64,000 bases of DNA from Brevibacterium sp. UCMA 11754 (GTDB lineage: Bacteria > Actinomycetota > Actinomycetes > Actinomycetales > Brevibacteriaceae). Under the pieces are notes generated by a model. It was not told the DNA's origin. It searched no databases and worked only from the letters and a program-made list of their open reading frames with translations. Of the stretch, positions 28,493 through 36,365 are shown piece after piece. Within the stretch, counting starts at the first letter, position 1. Every line of letters begins with the position of its first letter. Position numbers and translations under genes: made by a program. The DNA lies in the NCBI RefSeq assembly GCF_021532275.1, contig NZ_JACBOT010000011.1, positions 62,001-126,000 on the forward strand, written 5' to 3'.

Positions 28493-28511
28493 CCTCGGCT
28501 ATGAGGTCAGA
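28488..28511 (+). terminator. short hairpin overlapping the stop codon
   Basis: TCTGACCTC (28488-28496) and GAGGTCAGA (28503-28511) pair perfectly around a 6-base loop. The TGA stop (28490-28492) is inside the left arm. No T tract follows, so termination strength is uncertain. Confidence 0.5.
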
Positions 28512-28620
28512 CACGGTGAGGTCGACTCCGCGTTGATGCCGTGGCCAGATTCGTGCTGAAGCGGTGCTCAGAGCTCGGACTGAGTGCGCATACCGCAGAT
28601 GGGAAATGTAGACTGGGAGC

Positions 28621-28737
28621 ATGGATAACCTTGTCGCTCTCGAAATCGTCTTCTCCAGTCTCGTCGGCATTGCCGCACTCGGCGCCCTGGGCGTCGGAGT
28701 CAAGGTCGTCACGGCGCTGTTCAAAGACAATCGCTGA
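28621..28737 (+). CDS. 38-residue membrane micro-protein
   Basis: The ATG at 28621 opens a 38-codon frame ending in TGA at 28735-28737. The peptide starts MDNLVALEIVFSS, has one hydrophobic helix (LVGIAALGALGVGVKVVTALF) and ends in the basic KDNR. TGTAGACT, an extended -10 element, ends six bases before the ATG, the geometry of leaderless actinobacterial mRNAs. Overlap with an SD-like GGGAG is also present. The nitrobindin gene begins six bases downstream, so this is likely the first gene of that operon. No function is known. Confidence 0.6.
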   Translation: MDNLVALEIVFSSLVGIAALGALGVGVKVVTALFKDNR

Positions 28738-28742
28738 ACTCA

Positions 28743-29342
28743 ATGATCGAACTTGATTCCTCGGTTCACCCCGAGCTCGTTCCCCTGTCCTGGCTGATCG
28801 GTTCGTGGGAAGGCGTCGGAGTCGTCGGCTACGCGGACACCCCGGAGAAGCAGTTCGGGCAGCGCGTCGAATTCATCGCCCACCCGGGAACACCGTTCCT
28901 GCAGTACACTGCGCATGCGTGGCTGCTGAGTGAGGACGGCGAACTGGAATCGACGCTGACTCTGGAGACAGGGATCTGGCAGCTGGTGCGTCCGCGCGAT
29001 GCCGGTGACGTGGGCCCGGGAATGCTCATGCCCACCGAAGAGTCCAGCTTCACCTCGGCGGCCGCCGTCGACACCCTGCGCACGAATGATGACGGATTCG
29101 AGATCGAAGCCGAGATCGTCCACCCGCACGGCGTGATGGAACTCTACGCAGGCCACGTCAAGGGACCGCGCATCGACCTCTCCACCGATGTCGTCGCCCG
29201 GACCAAGACCGCGAAGGAGTACACGGCCTCGACCCGCATGTACGGCCTCGTCGGCGGGGAGCTCATGTGGGCCTGGGACATGGCCGCACTGGGCCACGAA
29301 CTCGCCACACACTCCTCAGCTCGACTGAAGAAGATTGCCTGA
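28743..29342 (+). CDS. nitrobindin-like heme-binding beta-barrel protein (FABP/DUF1794)
   Basis: The 199-residue protein has the nitrobindin signature: LSWLIGSWEGVGVVGY (GxWxGxG, about 15-30), then FGQRVEFIAHPGTPFLQYTAHAW (split) and LMWAWDMAALGHELATHSSARL at the end with a candidate heme-ligand His. Such proteins bind ferric heme in a ten-stranded barrel and can turn over peroxynitrite or NO. Length is slightly above the 160-residue minimum, as in other actinobacteria. It is followed immediately by the YgfZ-like gene, a pairing frequent in this phylum. Confidence 0.88.
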   Translation: MIELDSSVHPELVPLSWLIGSWEGVGVVGYADTPEKQFGQRVEFIAHPGTPFLQYTAHAWLLSEDGELESTLTLETGIWQLVRPRDAGDVGPGMLMPTEESSFTSAAAVDTLRTNDDGFEIEAEIVHPHGVMELYAGHVKGPRIDLSTDVVARTKTAKEYTASTRMYGLVGGELMWAWDMAALGHELATHSSARLKKIA

Positions 29343-29343
29343 T

Positions 29344-30480
29344 ATGACTGCCTCATCGCTGAATCGCCCACTGAGCTCCACCGCGGTATTCGGCGGCGAA
29401 GGGCTCGAGCACACCCCGGCCCACTACGGTTCGCCGCTGCGCGAGCAGCGGGCACTGCTCGAAAAGGGCGCGATCGTCGATCTGCCCCACCTGCGAATCC
29501 TGCGTCTGAGCGGAGCCGATCGCCTCACCTGGCTGAACTCCATTACCACGCAGAAGCTCGACACCCTGGCCCCGGGCGTGTCCACAGAGACTCTCGTCCT
29601 TGACCCGAACGGCCGCATCGAAGGCTGGCTGAAGCTCGTCGACGACGGCGAATCGCTGTGGGCGATCAGTGAGCTGCGCACCGACGAGACTCTCGAATTC
29701 CTCCGCAAGATGGTCTTCATGATGCGGGTGACGATCGATGACGTCAGCGATGAGTTCCAATGCATCGGCGCCGTCGTGAAGCTCCCCGACAGCCTGCCCG
29801 TGACCCAGCTGTGGTCCGATCCTTGGCCGCACATCGGGTCCGGTTCGGCCTCGTACGCCGAGGTCGATCTCGGGCTCGAGGTGGCAGGGGAGGACCACCC
29901 CGGGCTCGAGACTCAGTTCGTCATCGGCATCATCGCCCGCACGGACCTGCAGGCCACCTCGGCGAGCGAATTCATCATGGCCGGGTTCGACGCCTGGGAA
30001 GCCGTGCGGATCGCCGCCTGGCGTCCGGGCACGAACGAGATCGACCACAAATCGCTCGTCGGCGAACTCGATCTGCTGCGCACCTCGGTGCACCTGGCCA
30101 AGGGCTGCTACCGCGGTCAGGAGGCCGTGGCCCGCGTGCACAACCTGGGCCAGCCGCCTCGCCGGCTCGTTTTCGTCCACCTCGACGGATCCGGGCACAT
30201 CCAGCCCGAAACCGGCGCCGAGGTGCTCGCTGAGGTCCGCGGGTCCGAACGGTCCGTGGGCCAGCTGACCTCGGTTGCTCTGCACTGGGAACTCGGGCCG
30301 ATCGGCCTGGCCGTGGTCAAACGCAATCTCTCCGCCGAGGCTGAACTCAGCTTCGATCTGGGCGATGACGCACCCCGTGTGGCCGGGGCCCAGGAGACGA
30401 TCGTCGCGCCTGTGCGCGAACACGAGATCGAACTTCCGGGACGCAACAAGGACACCGACATGCGGAATCAGCAACGCTGA
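29344..30480 (+). CDS. YgfZ/GcvT-like folate-binding protein
   Basis: The ATG at 29344 starts one base after the nitrobindin stop. The 378-residue protein has the GcvT fold and the YgfZ fingerprint KGCYRGQEAVARVHNLGQ (about residues 250-267; K-GCYxGQE). YgfZ proteins bind tetrahydrofolate and help maintain Fe-S enzymes, especially MiaB. LRLSGADRLTWLNSITTQ near residue 55 is the usual N-terminal folate-domain motif. The last 20 residues are polar and variable. A 230-bp gap follows with no other gene. Confidence 0.9.
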   Translation: MTASSLNRPLSSTAVFGGEGLEHTPAHYGSPLREQRALLEKGAIVDLPHLRILRLSGADRLTWLNSITTQKLDTLAPGVSTETLVLDPNGRIEGWLKLVDDGESLWAISELRTDETLEFLRKMVFMMRVTIDDVSDEFQCIGAVVKLPDSLPVTQLWSDPWPHIGSGSASYAEVDLGLEVAGEDHPGLETQFVIGIIARTDLQATSASEFIMAGFDAWEAVRIAAWRPGTNEIDHKSLVGELDLLRTSVHLAKGCYRGQEAVARVHNLGQPPRRLVFVHLDGSGHIQPETGAEVLAEVRGSERSVGQLTSVALHWELGPIGLAVVKRNLSAEAELSFDLGDDAPRVAGAQETIVAPVREHEIELPGRNKDTDMRNQQR

Positions 30481-30672
30481 TTTCCTCCCTCGGCGGATGC
30501 AGCGGAATCGGCGAGCGAATCCGCATCGGCGGCTCTCAGACCTGACTCTCAGGCCCGACCTGAAACGCCTTGTGAGCGTATTCTGCACGGTTTTTGAGTT
30601 GTACCGATGGCAACGGATTTCGCACCGTCTGGATCTGCGATAGGCGTGATCTGCTCACCCTGCGGACGGTAA

Positions 30673-30702
30673 GTGACAAGAACCGTCGTGAGGCTCTATT
30701 GT
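30673..30702 (+). promoter_or_regulatory. leaderless-type promoter of gabT
   Basis: GTGACA (30673-30678) and TATTGT (30697-30702) are 18 bases apart, and the ATG at 30710 lies seven bases past the -10. The predicted mRNA start is at or next to the start codon, and no SD is present. Confidence 0.6.
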
Positions 30703-30709
30703 TCCCGTT

Positions 30710-32074
30710 ATGACAGCTTTGGAAATTGGCGGCGAAGCTCTGCCGCAGGAACGTAAGATCGTCACCGAGATCCCCGGGCCGAAGTCCCGTGAGATCGAGG
30801 CGCGTCGCCAGTCAGCCGTGGCCCCGGGAGTCGGTTCCAGCCTCCCCGCCTATGTGGTGGCAGCCGGCGGCGGAATCCTCAAGGACGTCGATGGCAACCA
30901 GATCATCGACCTGGGAGCCGGCATCGCCGTGACGACGGCAGGCAACTCGAACCCCCGAGTGGTCAAGGCCGCCACCGAGCAGCTCCAGTCCTTCACCCAC
31001 ACCTGCTTCATGGTCAACCCCTACGAGGGCTACGTCGAGGTCGCCGAGGCGCTCAACCGCCTGACCCCGGGTGACCACGAGAAGCGCTCCATCCTGCTCA
31101 ACTCCGGCGCCGAGGCTGTCGAGAACGCCGTCAAGATCGCTCGCGCCCACACCGGCCGCGACGCCGTCGTCGTCTTCGACCACGCCTACCACGGTCGCAC
31201 GAACCTGACCATGTCGATGACCGCGAAGTCCGCCCCCTACAAGGCCGGCTTCGGTCCGTTCGCCGGCGAGGTCTACCGCGCACCCATGTCCTACCCCTAC
31301 CGCGACAACGATGCTGCAGGCACCAAGGTCAGCGGTGATGAAGCGGCCAAGCGCGTCATCACCATGATCGAGAAGCAGATCGGCTCCGAGTACGTCGCAG
31401 CGATCGTCATTGAGCCCATCCAGGGCGAGGGCGGCTTCATCGTTCCGGCCGAGGGCTTCCTGCCTGCACTGGTCGAGTACGCCAAGGACAAGGGCATCGT
31501 ATTCGTCGCCGACGAGGTTCAGGCCGGCTTCGCCCGCACTGGCAAGATGTTCGCCTCCGAGTGGGAAGAGATCGTCCCTGACATCATCACCACAGCAAAG
31601 GGCATCGCCGGCGGTCTGCCGCTCTCGGCCGTGACCGGTCGCGCGGAGATCATGGACTCGGTCGGACCGGGTCGCCTCGGCGGGACCTATGGCGGTAACC
31701 CCGTTGCCTGTGCGGCAGCGCTCGGTGCCATCGCCTCCTACGAGGAAGACGGACTCGTTGAGAACGCCGCGCACATCGGTGAGATCGTCACCGATCGCCT
31801 CACGAAGCTGCAGAGCAAGTACCCGGAGGTCGGTGACATCCGCGGCCGCGGCGCCATGATCGCTGCCGAATTCGTCCAGCACGACACGATCGATCCGAAC
31901 CCCGAGCTGGTCAAGAAGATCGCGGACTACTGCTCGAAGAACGGTGTCCTCGTGCTCACCACGGGAACCTTCGGCAATATCCTGCGCTTCCTGCCCCCGC
32001 TGACGATCTCCGATGAGCTCCTGGCCGACGCCTTCGACGTCATCGAAGAGGCTGTCGCCGCTTCGCTGGCCTGA
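30710..32074 (+). CDS. gabT: 4-aminobutyrate aminotransferase
   Basis: This class III PLP aminotransferase (454 residues) converts GABA and 2-oxoglutarate to succinic semialdehyde and glutamate. It shows LLNSGAEAVENAVKIARAHTGR (split; PLP phosphate loop, about 125-145), YHGRTNLTMSMTAK, the PLP-pyridine Asp in FVADEVQAGFARTG, the Schiff-base Lys in TTAKGIAGGLPLSAV (about 298) and GTYGGNPVACAAAL. Length and motifs match GabT closely, though ornithine or 5-aminovalerate activity cannot be excluded. It is monocistronic, with its own promoter and a strong terminator. The PucR regulator at 34544 is a possible controller. Confidence 0.9.
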   Translation: MTALEIGGEALPQERKIVTEIPGPKSREIEARRQSAVAPGVGSSLPAYVVAAGGGILKDVDGNQIIDLGAGIAVTTAGNSNPRVVKAATEQLQSFTHTCFMVNPYEGYVEVAEALNRLTPGDHEKRSILLNSGAEAVENAVKIARAHTGRDAVVVFDHAYHGRTNLTMSMTAKSAPYKAGFGPFAGEVYRAPMSYPYRDNDAAGTKVSGDEAAKRVITMIEKQIGSEYVAAIVIEPIQGEGGFIVPAEGFLPALVEYAKDKGIVFVADEVQAGFARTGKMFASEWEEIVPDIITTAKGIAGGLPLSAVTGRAEIMDSVGPGRLGGTYGGNPVACAAALGAIASYEEDGLVENAAHIGEIVTDRLTKLQSKYPEVGDIRGRGAMIAAEFVQHDTIDPNPELVKKIADYCSKNGVLVLTTGTFGNILRFLPPLTISDELLADAFDVIEEAVAASLA

Positions 32075-32116
32075 CAGCTCGAATCCGGCCCCGCTCGCAG
32101 GCAGCGTCTGCGGGTT

Positions 32117-32170
32117 CCGACGGCGGCGTATCGACCTCATGCGAGGTCGATACGCCGCCGTCGGTCTTTG
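32117..32170 (+). terminator. strong terminator after gabT
   Basis: A 22-bp perfect stem (32117-32138 with 32143-32164; core GGCGGCGTATCGACCTC) with a 4-base loop is followed by TCTTTG. The remainder of the 378-bp gap 32075-32452 contains the four-unit palindrome array and the kinase promoter region. Confidence 0.88.
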
Positions 32171-32200
32171 TGGGACAGGGCGGGAGTAGCGCTCAACTGC

Positions 32201-32314
32201 GGTGACATCGCCGGTTCTATTGGGACGCGGTGATATCGCCAGGTCCCAGGGGGGCGGGGTGATGTCACCGGTTCTATTGGGGCTGGGTGACGTCACCGGT
32301 TCCATGGGGGATGG
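32201..32314. repeat. four 28-29-bp units, each headed by a 12-bp palindrome-like motif
   Basis: Units start at 32201, 32229, 32258 and 32286. Their first 12 bases are GGTGACATCGCC, GGTGATATCGCC, GGTGATGTCACC and GGTGACGTCACC; the last is a perfect palindrome and the others nearly so. The remainder of each unit is CGGTTCTATTGGG-like. The array ends about 140 bases before the histidine kinase start. Confidence 0.8.
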
Positions 32315-32452
32315 TCCGGGTTGTTCACGAGGGGTGTGCTGCTGTGGGGGAGTGCCTTTGCAACGCTATCGTGCTTGCCGCGATCGGGCATCGCACGTAA
32401 GTATGAGATCCGACCGCTACGGCAGGGACGAGGGTATAGCACAATAGGCTCC

Positions 32453-33751
32453 ATGGCATCAGCGACAGACGACGGCACCATGAGTGCGCTCAACAGATTG
32501 TGGCTTGTATTCCGCGGACCGCGCTTCGTGGATCTGCCCATGCGGCTCCTCGCCCTCATCATGGGGCTGACCTTGCTGATTCCCGGATCGTTTGAGATCA
32601 CAGAACCTCGCTACATGGTCCTCCTCATCTGTGCCTATGCTCTGCTCGTCCTCTCCCCGTTCTTCCCTCTGGCGACGGTGTTCGTCTCGACCGGGCTGAG
32701 CCTCGTCTTCGTCGTGCCCTACCCCGACCTGGAGAACATGTTCCCCGAGTCGCTCATCTTCGCCACGGCTGTGCTGTTCAGCCAGCGGCGGTGGGTCGGC
32801 TCAGTCATCGCCACCGTGGGACTGGTCGCCTACCTCATCACCTGCACCGAAATGTCAGCCTACGACGGCGGTATTGCAGGGTTCATCGACTACGGGTACG
32901 GCTGGGTCACGTACTCACTGATCGGTTTGGCTGCTGGAGCCGTCGAGCTGAGGATCCAACGCGAGATCCATCGCCGGGAGCGCGCCGCCGTGTAACACCA
33001 GCAGGCGGTGCAGTCCTTGCGTGCACGTTTCACCAGCGATATGCACGACACAATCTCGAACTCACTCGCAACAGAGGGCGCAATCATCAAAGCACTGGCC
33101 AGAGGATCGCGGGATCTCGACATCAGCCGTCAGCTCGCCGAGCTCTCCCTGGTCAACACCGAGGCGTCGAAGCGCCTGCGGCAGCTCGTCACACAGCTCA
33201 GCGACGGAGACGAGCGGCAGCCCAGGATTCGGCTGCAGGCCGAGGCGAAAGCACTGGCCACGTCCATTGAGAACGGCTGTGCCGCCGGCGGTGTGGCGTT
33301 GACGCTCGATGTCGGCACCCTGCCCCGATACGCATCCCCGGTGCTGGGCGCACATTTCACCGCAATCATGCGAGAACTGGCGACGAACGTCATCCGACAT
33401 TCTCTGCCGGGAACCGAGTCGAGTCTGACCGTGAGCGTGGATCGTGAGGGATCTGATGCGGCCGTCCTGCGTTTCCGCACGGAGAACGAGGCGGCGACGT
33501 CGCTGACGGGTCCGCCTCGCTCTCTCAGTCGGCGCGCTCAGGCCCTGGGCGGGTCATGCACCACGAGATCGAATCATCAGGGCCGCGTCGTCGTCGAAGT
33601 CTCCCAGCCGCTGCGATTCAATGACTTCGCCGATGGGGACGAGGCCGACGCTGTCTGTGTCCGCGACGATTTCACCGCTGCGGAGTCCTCCACAGCTCGT
33701 GAGGCGAATGCCGACCGTGACGTATCAGCGACGAAGAGCGAGAGGGTATGA
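32453..33751 (+). pseudogene. two-component histidine kinase interrupted by one in-frame TAA
   Basis: Frame +2 encodes an N-terminal membrane sensor from ATG 32453 (six helices, residues about 20-165, ending REIHRRERAAV), then TAA at 32993-32995, then continues in the same frame with HQQAVQSLRARFTSDMHDTISNSLA, i.e. the coiled linker and phospho-acceptor His of a HisKA_3 kinase (split). The ATP-binding region has an N box (ELATNVIRHS) and a poor G region (PPRSLSRRAQALGGS). One change, CAA (Gln) to TAA, explains the break. The second half could be made alone from GTG 33008, but would lose the sensor. The response regulator start still overlaps its stop (ATGA). A sequencing error is also possible. 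Confidence 0.75.
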
Positions 33752-34443
33752 GCGGCTCGGTCGGTTCGGAGATCGACAACTCGTCAGCAGACGAGCGCAT
33801 AGTCGTGCTCATCGTCGACGACGATTCGTGGACGACGAGAGCCGTGGCGGCAGCTCTGTTCGATGACGGCGGGTTCTCAGTTCTCGATCCTCAGCACTCC
33901 GGAGAAGACGCCGTCGAAGCGTTCGATCGTCATCGCCCGGATCTCGTCCTGATGGATGTCAACATGCATCCGGGGATGAGTGGAGTGGATGCGGCCCGGG
34001 AGATCATGTGTCTCGACCCAGAGGCGACGATCGTTGTGCTGACCACTGTCTCGCCCGGGCCGGGAATCACACGTGCTCTTGAGGCCGGAGCGATAGCGGC
34101 GGTGAACAAATCCGCCACCGACGCCGAACTCGTTCGCGTCGCGCGAGCGGCAGTCGCAGGTGAGTCTCCGGCCCTGCTGCGATCCTTGGCAGAGGACATC
34201 ATGATCAGCGGCGATATCGCCGCGGAAGGTTCGAGCGCGGTGCCGGCGCTGACTCCGAGTGAGAAGCTCCTGCTACGGCAGATCTGTGAGGGGATGGACT
34301 ACTCGGAGATCGCCGAACAACAGGTCGTCAGCGTCTATACAGTGAAGTCCCACGCCAGAAACCTGCGCATCAAACTGGATGCGAAGAATCTGGCACAGGT
34401 CGTCATCCGTGCCATCCAGTACAAGTTCTACGTTCCCGAATGA
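33748..34443 (+). CDS. LuxR/NarL-family response regulator
   Basis: The 231-residue regulator has a receiver with VLIVDDDSWT (acidic pair), the phospho-acceptor Asp in LVLMDVNMHPGMSG (about 69) and VLTTVSPG. The C-terminal LuxR helix-turn-helix is LTPSEKLLLRQICEGMDYSEIAEQQ followed by VYTVKSHARNLRIKLDAKN (about 165-215). It is coupled by ATGA to the interrupted kinase gene. If that kinase is inactive, the regulator would depend on another kinase or on acetyl phosphate. Confidence 0.9.
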   Translation: MSGSVGSEIDNSSADERIVVLIVDDDSWTTRAVAAALFDDGGFSVLDPQHSGEDAVEAFDRHRPDLVLMDVNMHPGMSGVDAAREIMCLDPEATIVVLTTVSPGPGITRALEAGAIAAVNKSATDAELVRVARAAVAGESPALLRSLAEDIMISGDIAAEGSSAVPALTPSEKLLLRQICEGMDYSEIAEQQVVSVYTVKSHARNLRIKLDAKNLAQVVIRAIQYKFYVPE

Positions 34444-34543
34444 CGAAGCCCTCGTCCAGCTGCGGAATGTCTGAAACCCGAGCAGGTTCGGCAGATGATC
34501 GGGTCACGAGGTGTGTGGGTGCACTGTTGACTACAGTGGGTGT

Positions 34544-36199
34544 ATGAGTGAAACGAATGCCCTACGCGTCTCCCGCCTGTTGCGCGAGACCGCGGGGTTT
34601 CTGCTTCCCCTGACTCAGACCGAAATCGACGTTGAGGTGACTCGCATCGAATTCGACCTCGACCTGCGAAGCTCGGCTGCTGCTCTCAGGTCTCCCACTG
34701 GACTCGCGGGAGCCGTCGTCCTCGTCACCGAAGCCGTAGACGGTGTGGCCGGACTCAACGCGATCCGCTCACGATTTGCGGGTGCCGCGGCACTCATTGT
34801 GCCGCCGGGAACGCATACCCACCTCGGTGAGGGGACATCTGCCTCAGCGCTGCCCATTCTGCTCGAGCGGTCCACGGGCGTGACCTGGTCCGAGGTCCTC
34901 GTCCATCTGCGACAGCTCAACGAGGGTGCCTCGAGCGCCCTGGCTTGGCCCGACGTCGACGATCTCAGCGCGCTGGCCGCGGTCATCGCGGAGATGACGG
35001 GTGCGTCGATCACGATCGAGGACCCGGCGTCGCGTGTGCTCGCGCACTCCAACCTCGGCGATGAGATCGATGACATCCGACGGGAGACGATCCTCTCGGG
35101 CGCGATTCCTCAATGGCGGATCGCTGAGCTTGAGGAGTCCGGATTCCTCGACGTCGTCCGCCACTCGACCGATGTCGTCGAGAGACAAGCCGCGGGCGCC
35201 TCTCCTGCCCGTTCGGTGATCGCACTGCGCAGCGAGGGCGAGCTGCTCGGCACGATCTGGGCTGCCTACCCGGATTCGGTGGATCCCGCGTCGCTGCGCG
35301 ATGTCCTCCGCGATGCGGCCCGAGCCGCACTGCCGGTCATGCTGCGGACCCTGCGACGTTCCCCGTTCGAGAAGCGGATCCGTCGTGAGGCCCTCGGCTC
35401 GATCCTCGGTGGCTCGCCGGACCTCGGGCCGGCCGCGACCCTGCTCGCGCTGCCATTCTCCGGGCACTATGCAACCCTGGCCTTCGCCGAGGTGGCCCCC
35501 GACAGAGAGCCTGTGCTGAGGTTTCATCTGCGGGCCGCCTTCGCCGATGCCGTGCTCGCCCACGTAGGGTCGGACGGTCATCTGGCTGTCCTCGTGCACA
35601 TGAGCGAAGGAATGGAAGCCGCCGACATCAGGTCTCATGTCGCCTCGGCCCTGCAGCGGTCCCTGTCTCCGAGCGAGCCGCTGCACTTCGGGGTGGGTGT
35701 CGCAGTCGAACGTCTCGACCTTGTACATCGATCGTGGACCGAGGCGGTGTACGTCATCGATGCGCTGCTGACACGGTCGAAGAGCGGCGCGAGCACACCT
35801 GCAGGCAGTACGACTGCGGGCAACCATTCTGCGGGCGTCACATGTGCCGATGACCAAAGCATGGTCCGCGGTGCGACAGCCGAGGACGTCGCAGCCGAAC
35901 TCGTCGGGCTCGAAGCTGCTGATGCTCTGCGCCCCGTCGGGCCTCGCATCACCGAGCCTGCCCGACTGCTGGCCGAGCATGATGCAAAGCACCAGGGCCA
36001 GCTGCTCGAGACCCTGCGGGTGTACTTTGCCACAGTCGGCAATTCCGCGGAGGCATCCCGCCGTCTGCACGTCCACACGAATTCGCTGCGTCATCGTCTC
36101 AGTCGGATCGAAGAGATCACCGGACTGTCGACTGCCGAGCGGTCCGGACGTCTGTGGCTTGAGCTCGCGGTGCTCGTCTTCGATCGAGAGCGAGCCTGA
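34544..36199 (+). CDS. PucR-family transcriptional regulator
   Basis: The 551-residue regulator has an N-terminal PucR ligand domain (residues 1-140), a middle GGDEF-like/CdaR segment (about 280-410: HYATLAFAEVAPDREPVLRF, LHFGVGVAVERLDLVHRSW) and the C-terminal PucR helix-turn-helix LLETLRVYFATVGNSAEASRRLHVHTNSLRHRLSRIEE (split, about 495-535). Between them is an expanded Ala/Gly/Ser/Thr tract made of repeats (STPAGSTTAGNHSAG). TACAGT lies six bases upstream of the ATG at 34544, so the mRNA is probably leaderless. PucR proteins control nearby catabolic genes; the decarboxylase and peptide cluster downstream, or gabT upstream, are candidates. Confidence 0.88.
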   Translation: MSETNALRVSRLLRETAGFLLPLTQTEIDVEVTRIEFDLDLRSSAAALRSPTGLAGAVVLVTEAVDGVAGLNAIRSRFAGAAALIVPPGTHTHLGEGTSASALPILLERSTGVTWSEVLVHLRQLNEGASSALAWPDVDDLSALAAVIAEMTGASITIEDPASRVLAHSNLGDEIDDIRRETILSGAIPQWRIAELEESGFLDVVRHSTDVVERQAAGASPARSVIALRSEGELLGTIWAAYPDSVDPASLRDVLRDAARAALPVMLRTLRRSPFEKRIRREALGSILGGSPDLGPAATLLALPFSGHYATLAFAEVAPDREPVLRFHLRAAFADAVLAHVGSDGHLAVLVHMSEGMEAADIRSHVASALQRSLSPSEPLHFGVGVAVERLDLVHRSWTEAVYVIDALLTRSKSGASTPAGSTTAGNHSAGVTCADDQSMVRGATAEDVAAELVGLEAADALRPVGPRITEPARLLAEHDAKHQGQLLETLRVYFATVGNSAEASRRLHVHTNSLRHRLSRIEEITGLSTAERSGRLWLELAVLVFDRERA

Positions 36200-36365
36200 G
36201 TCGAGACTGACGTCGCCTACTCGCGTTCAGCAGTCGTCAAACGATCACCAAGACCGGCGGCTGTGTGATTCTCACAAGGTTCCACGTCAAGGTTTGGCAG
36301 ATTATTGTCCGTTCGTCCTGGTGCTCGCGTTCTACAGTGGCAGCACACCACGAACGAAGGACAGT

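Noticed and set aside
30812..32305. Minus-strand 497-residue frame starting in the palindrome array
   Set aside because: Antisense of gabT; its repeated N-terminus is just the 28-bp array translated. No known domain.
32453..33751. Read-through or selenocysteine/pyrrolysine decoding of the kinase stop
   Set aside because: The codon is TAA, which is not used for either amino acid, and no recoding structure is evident.
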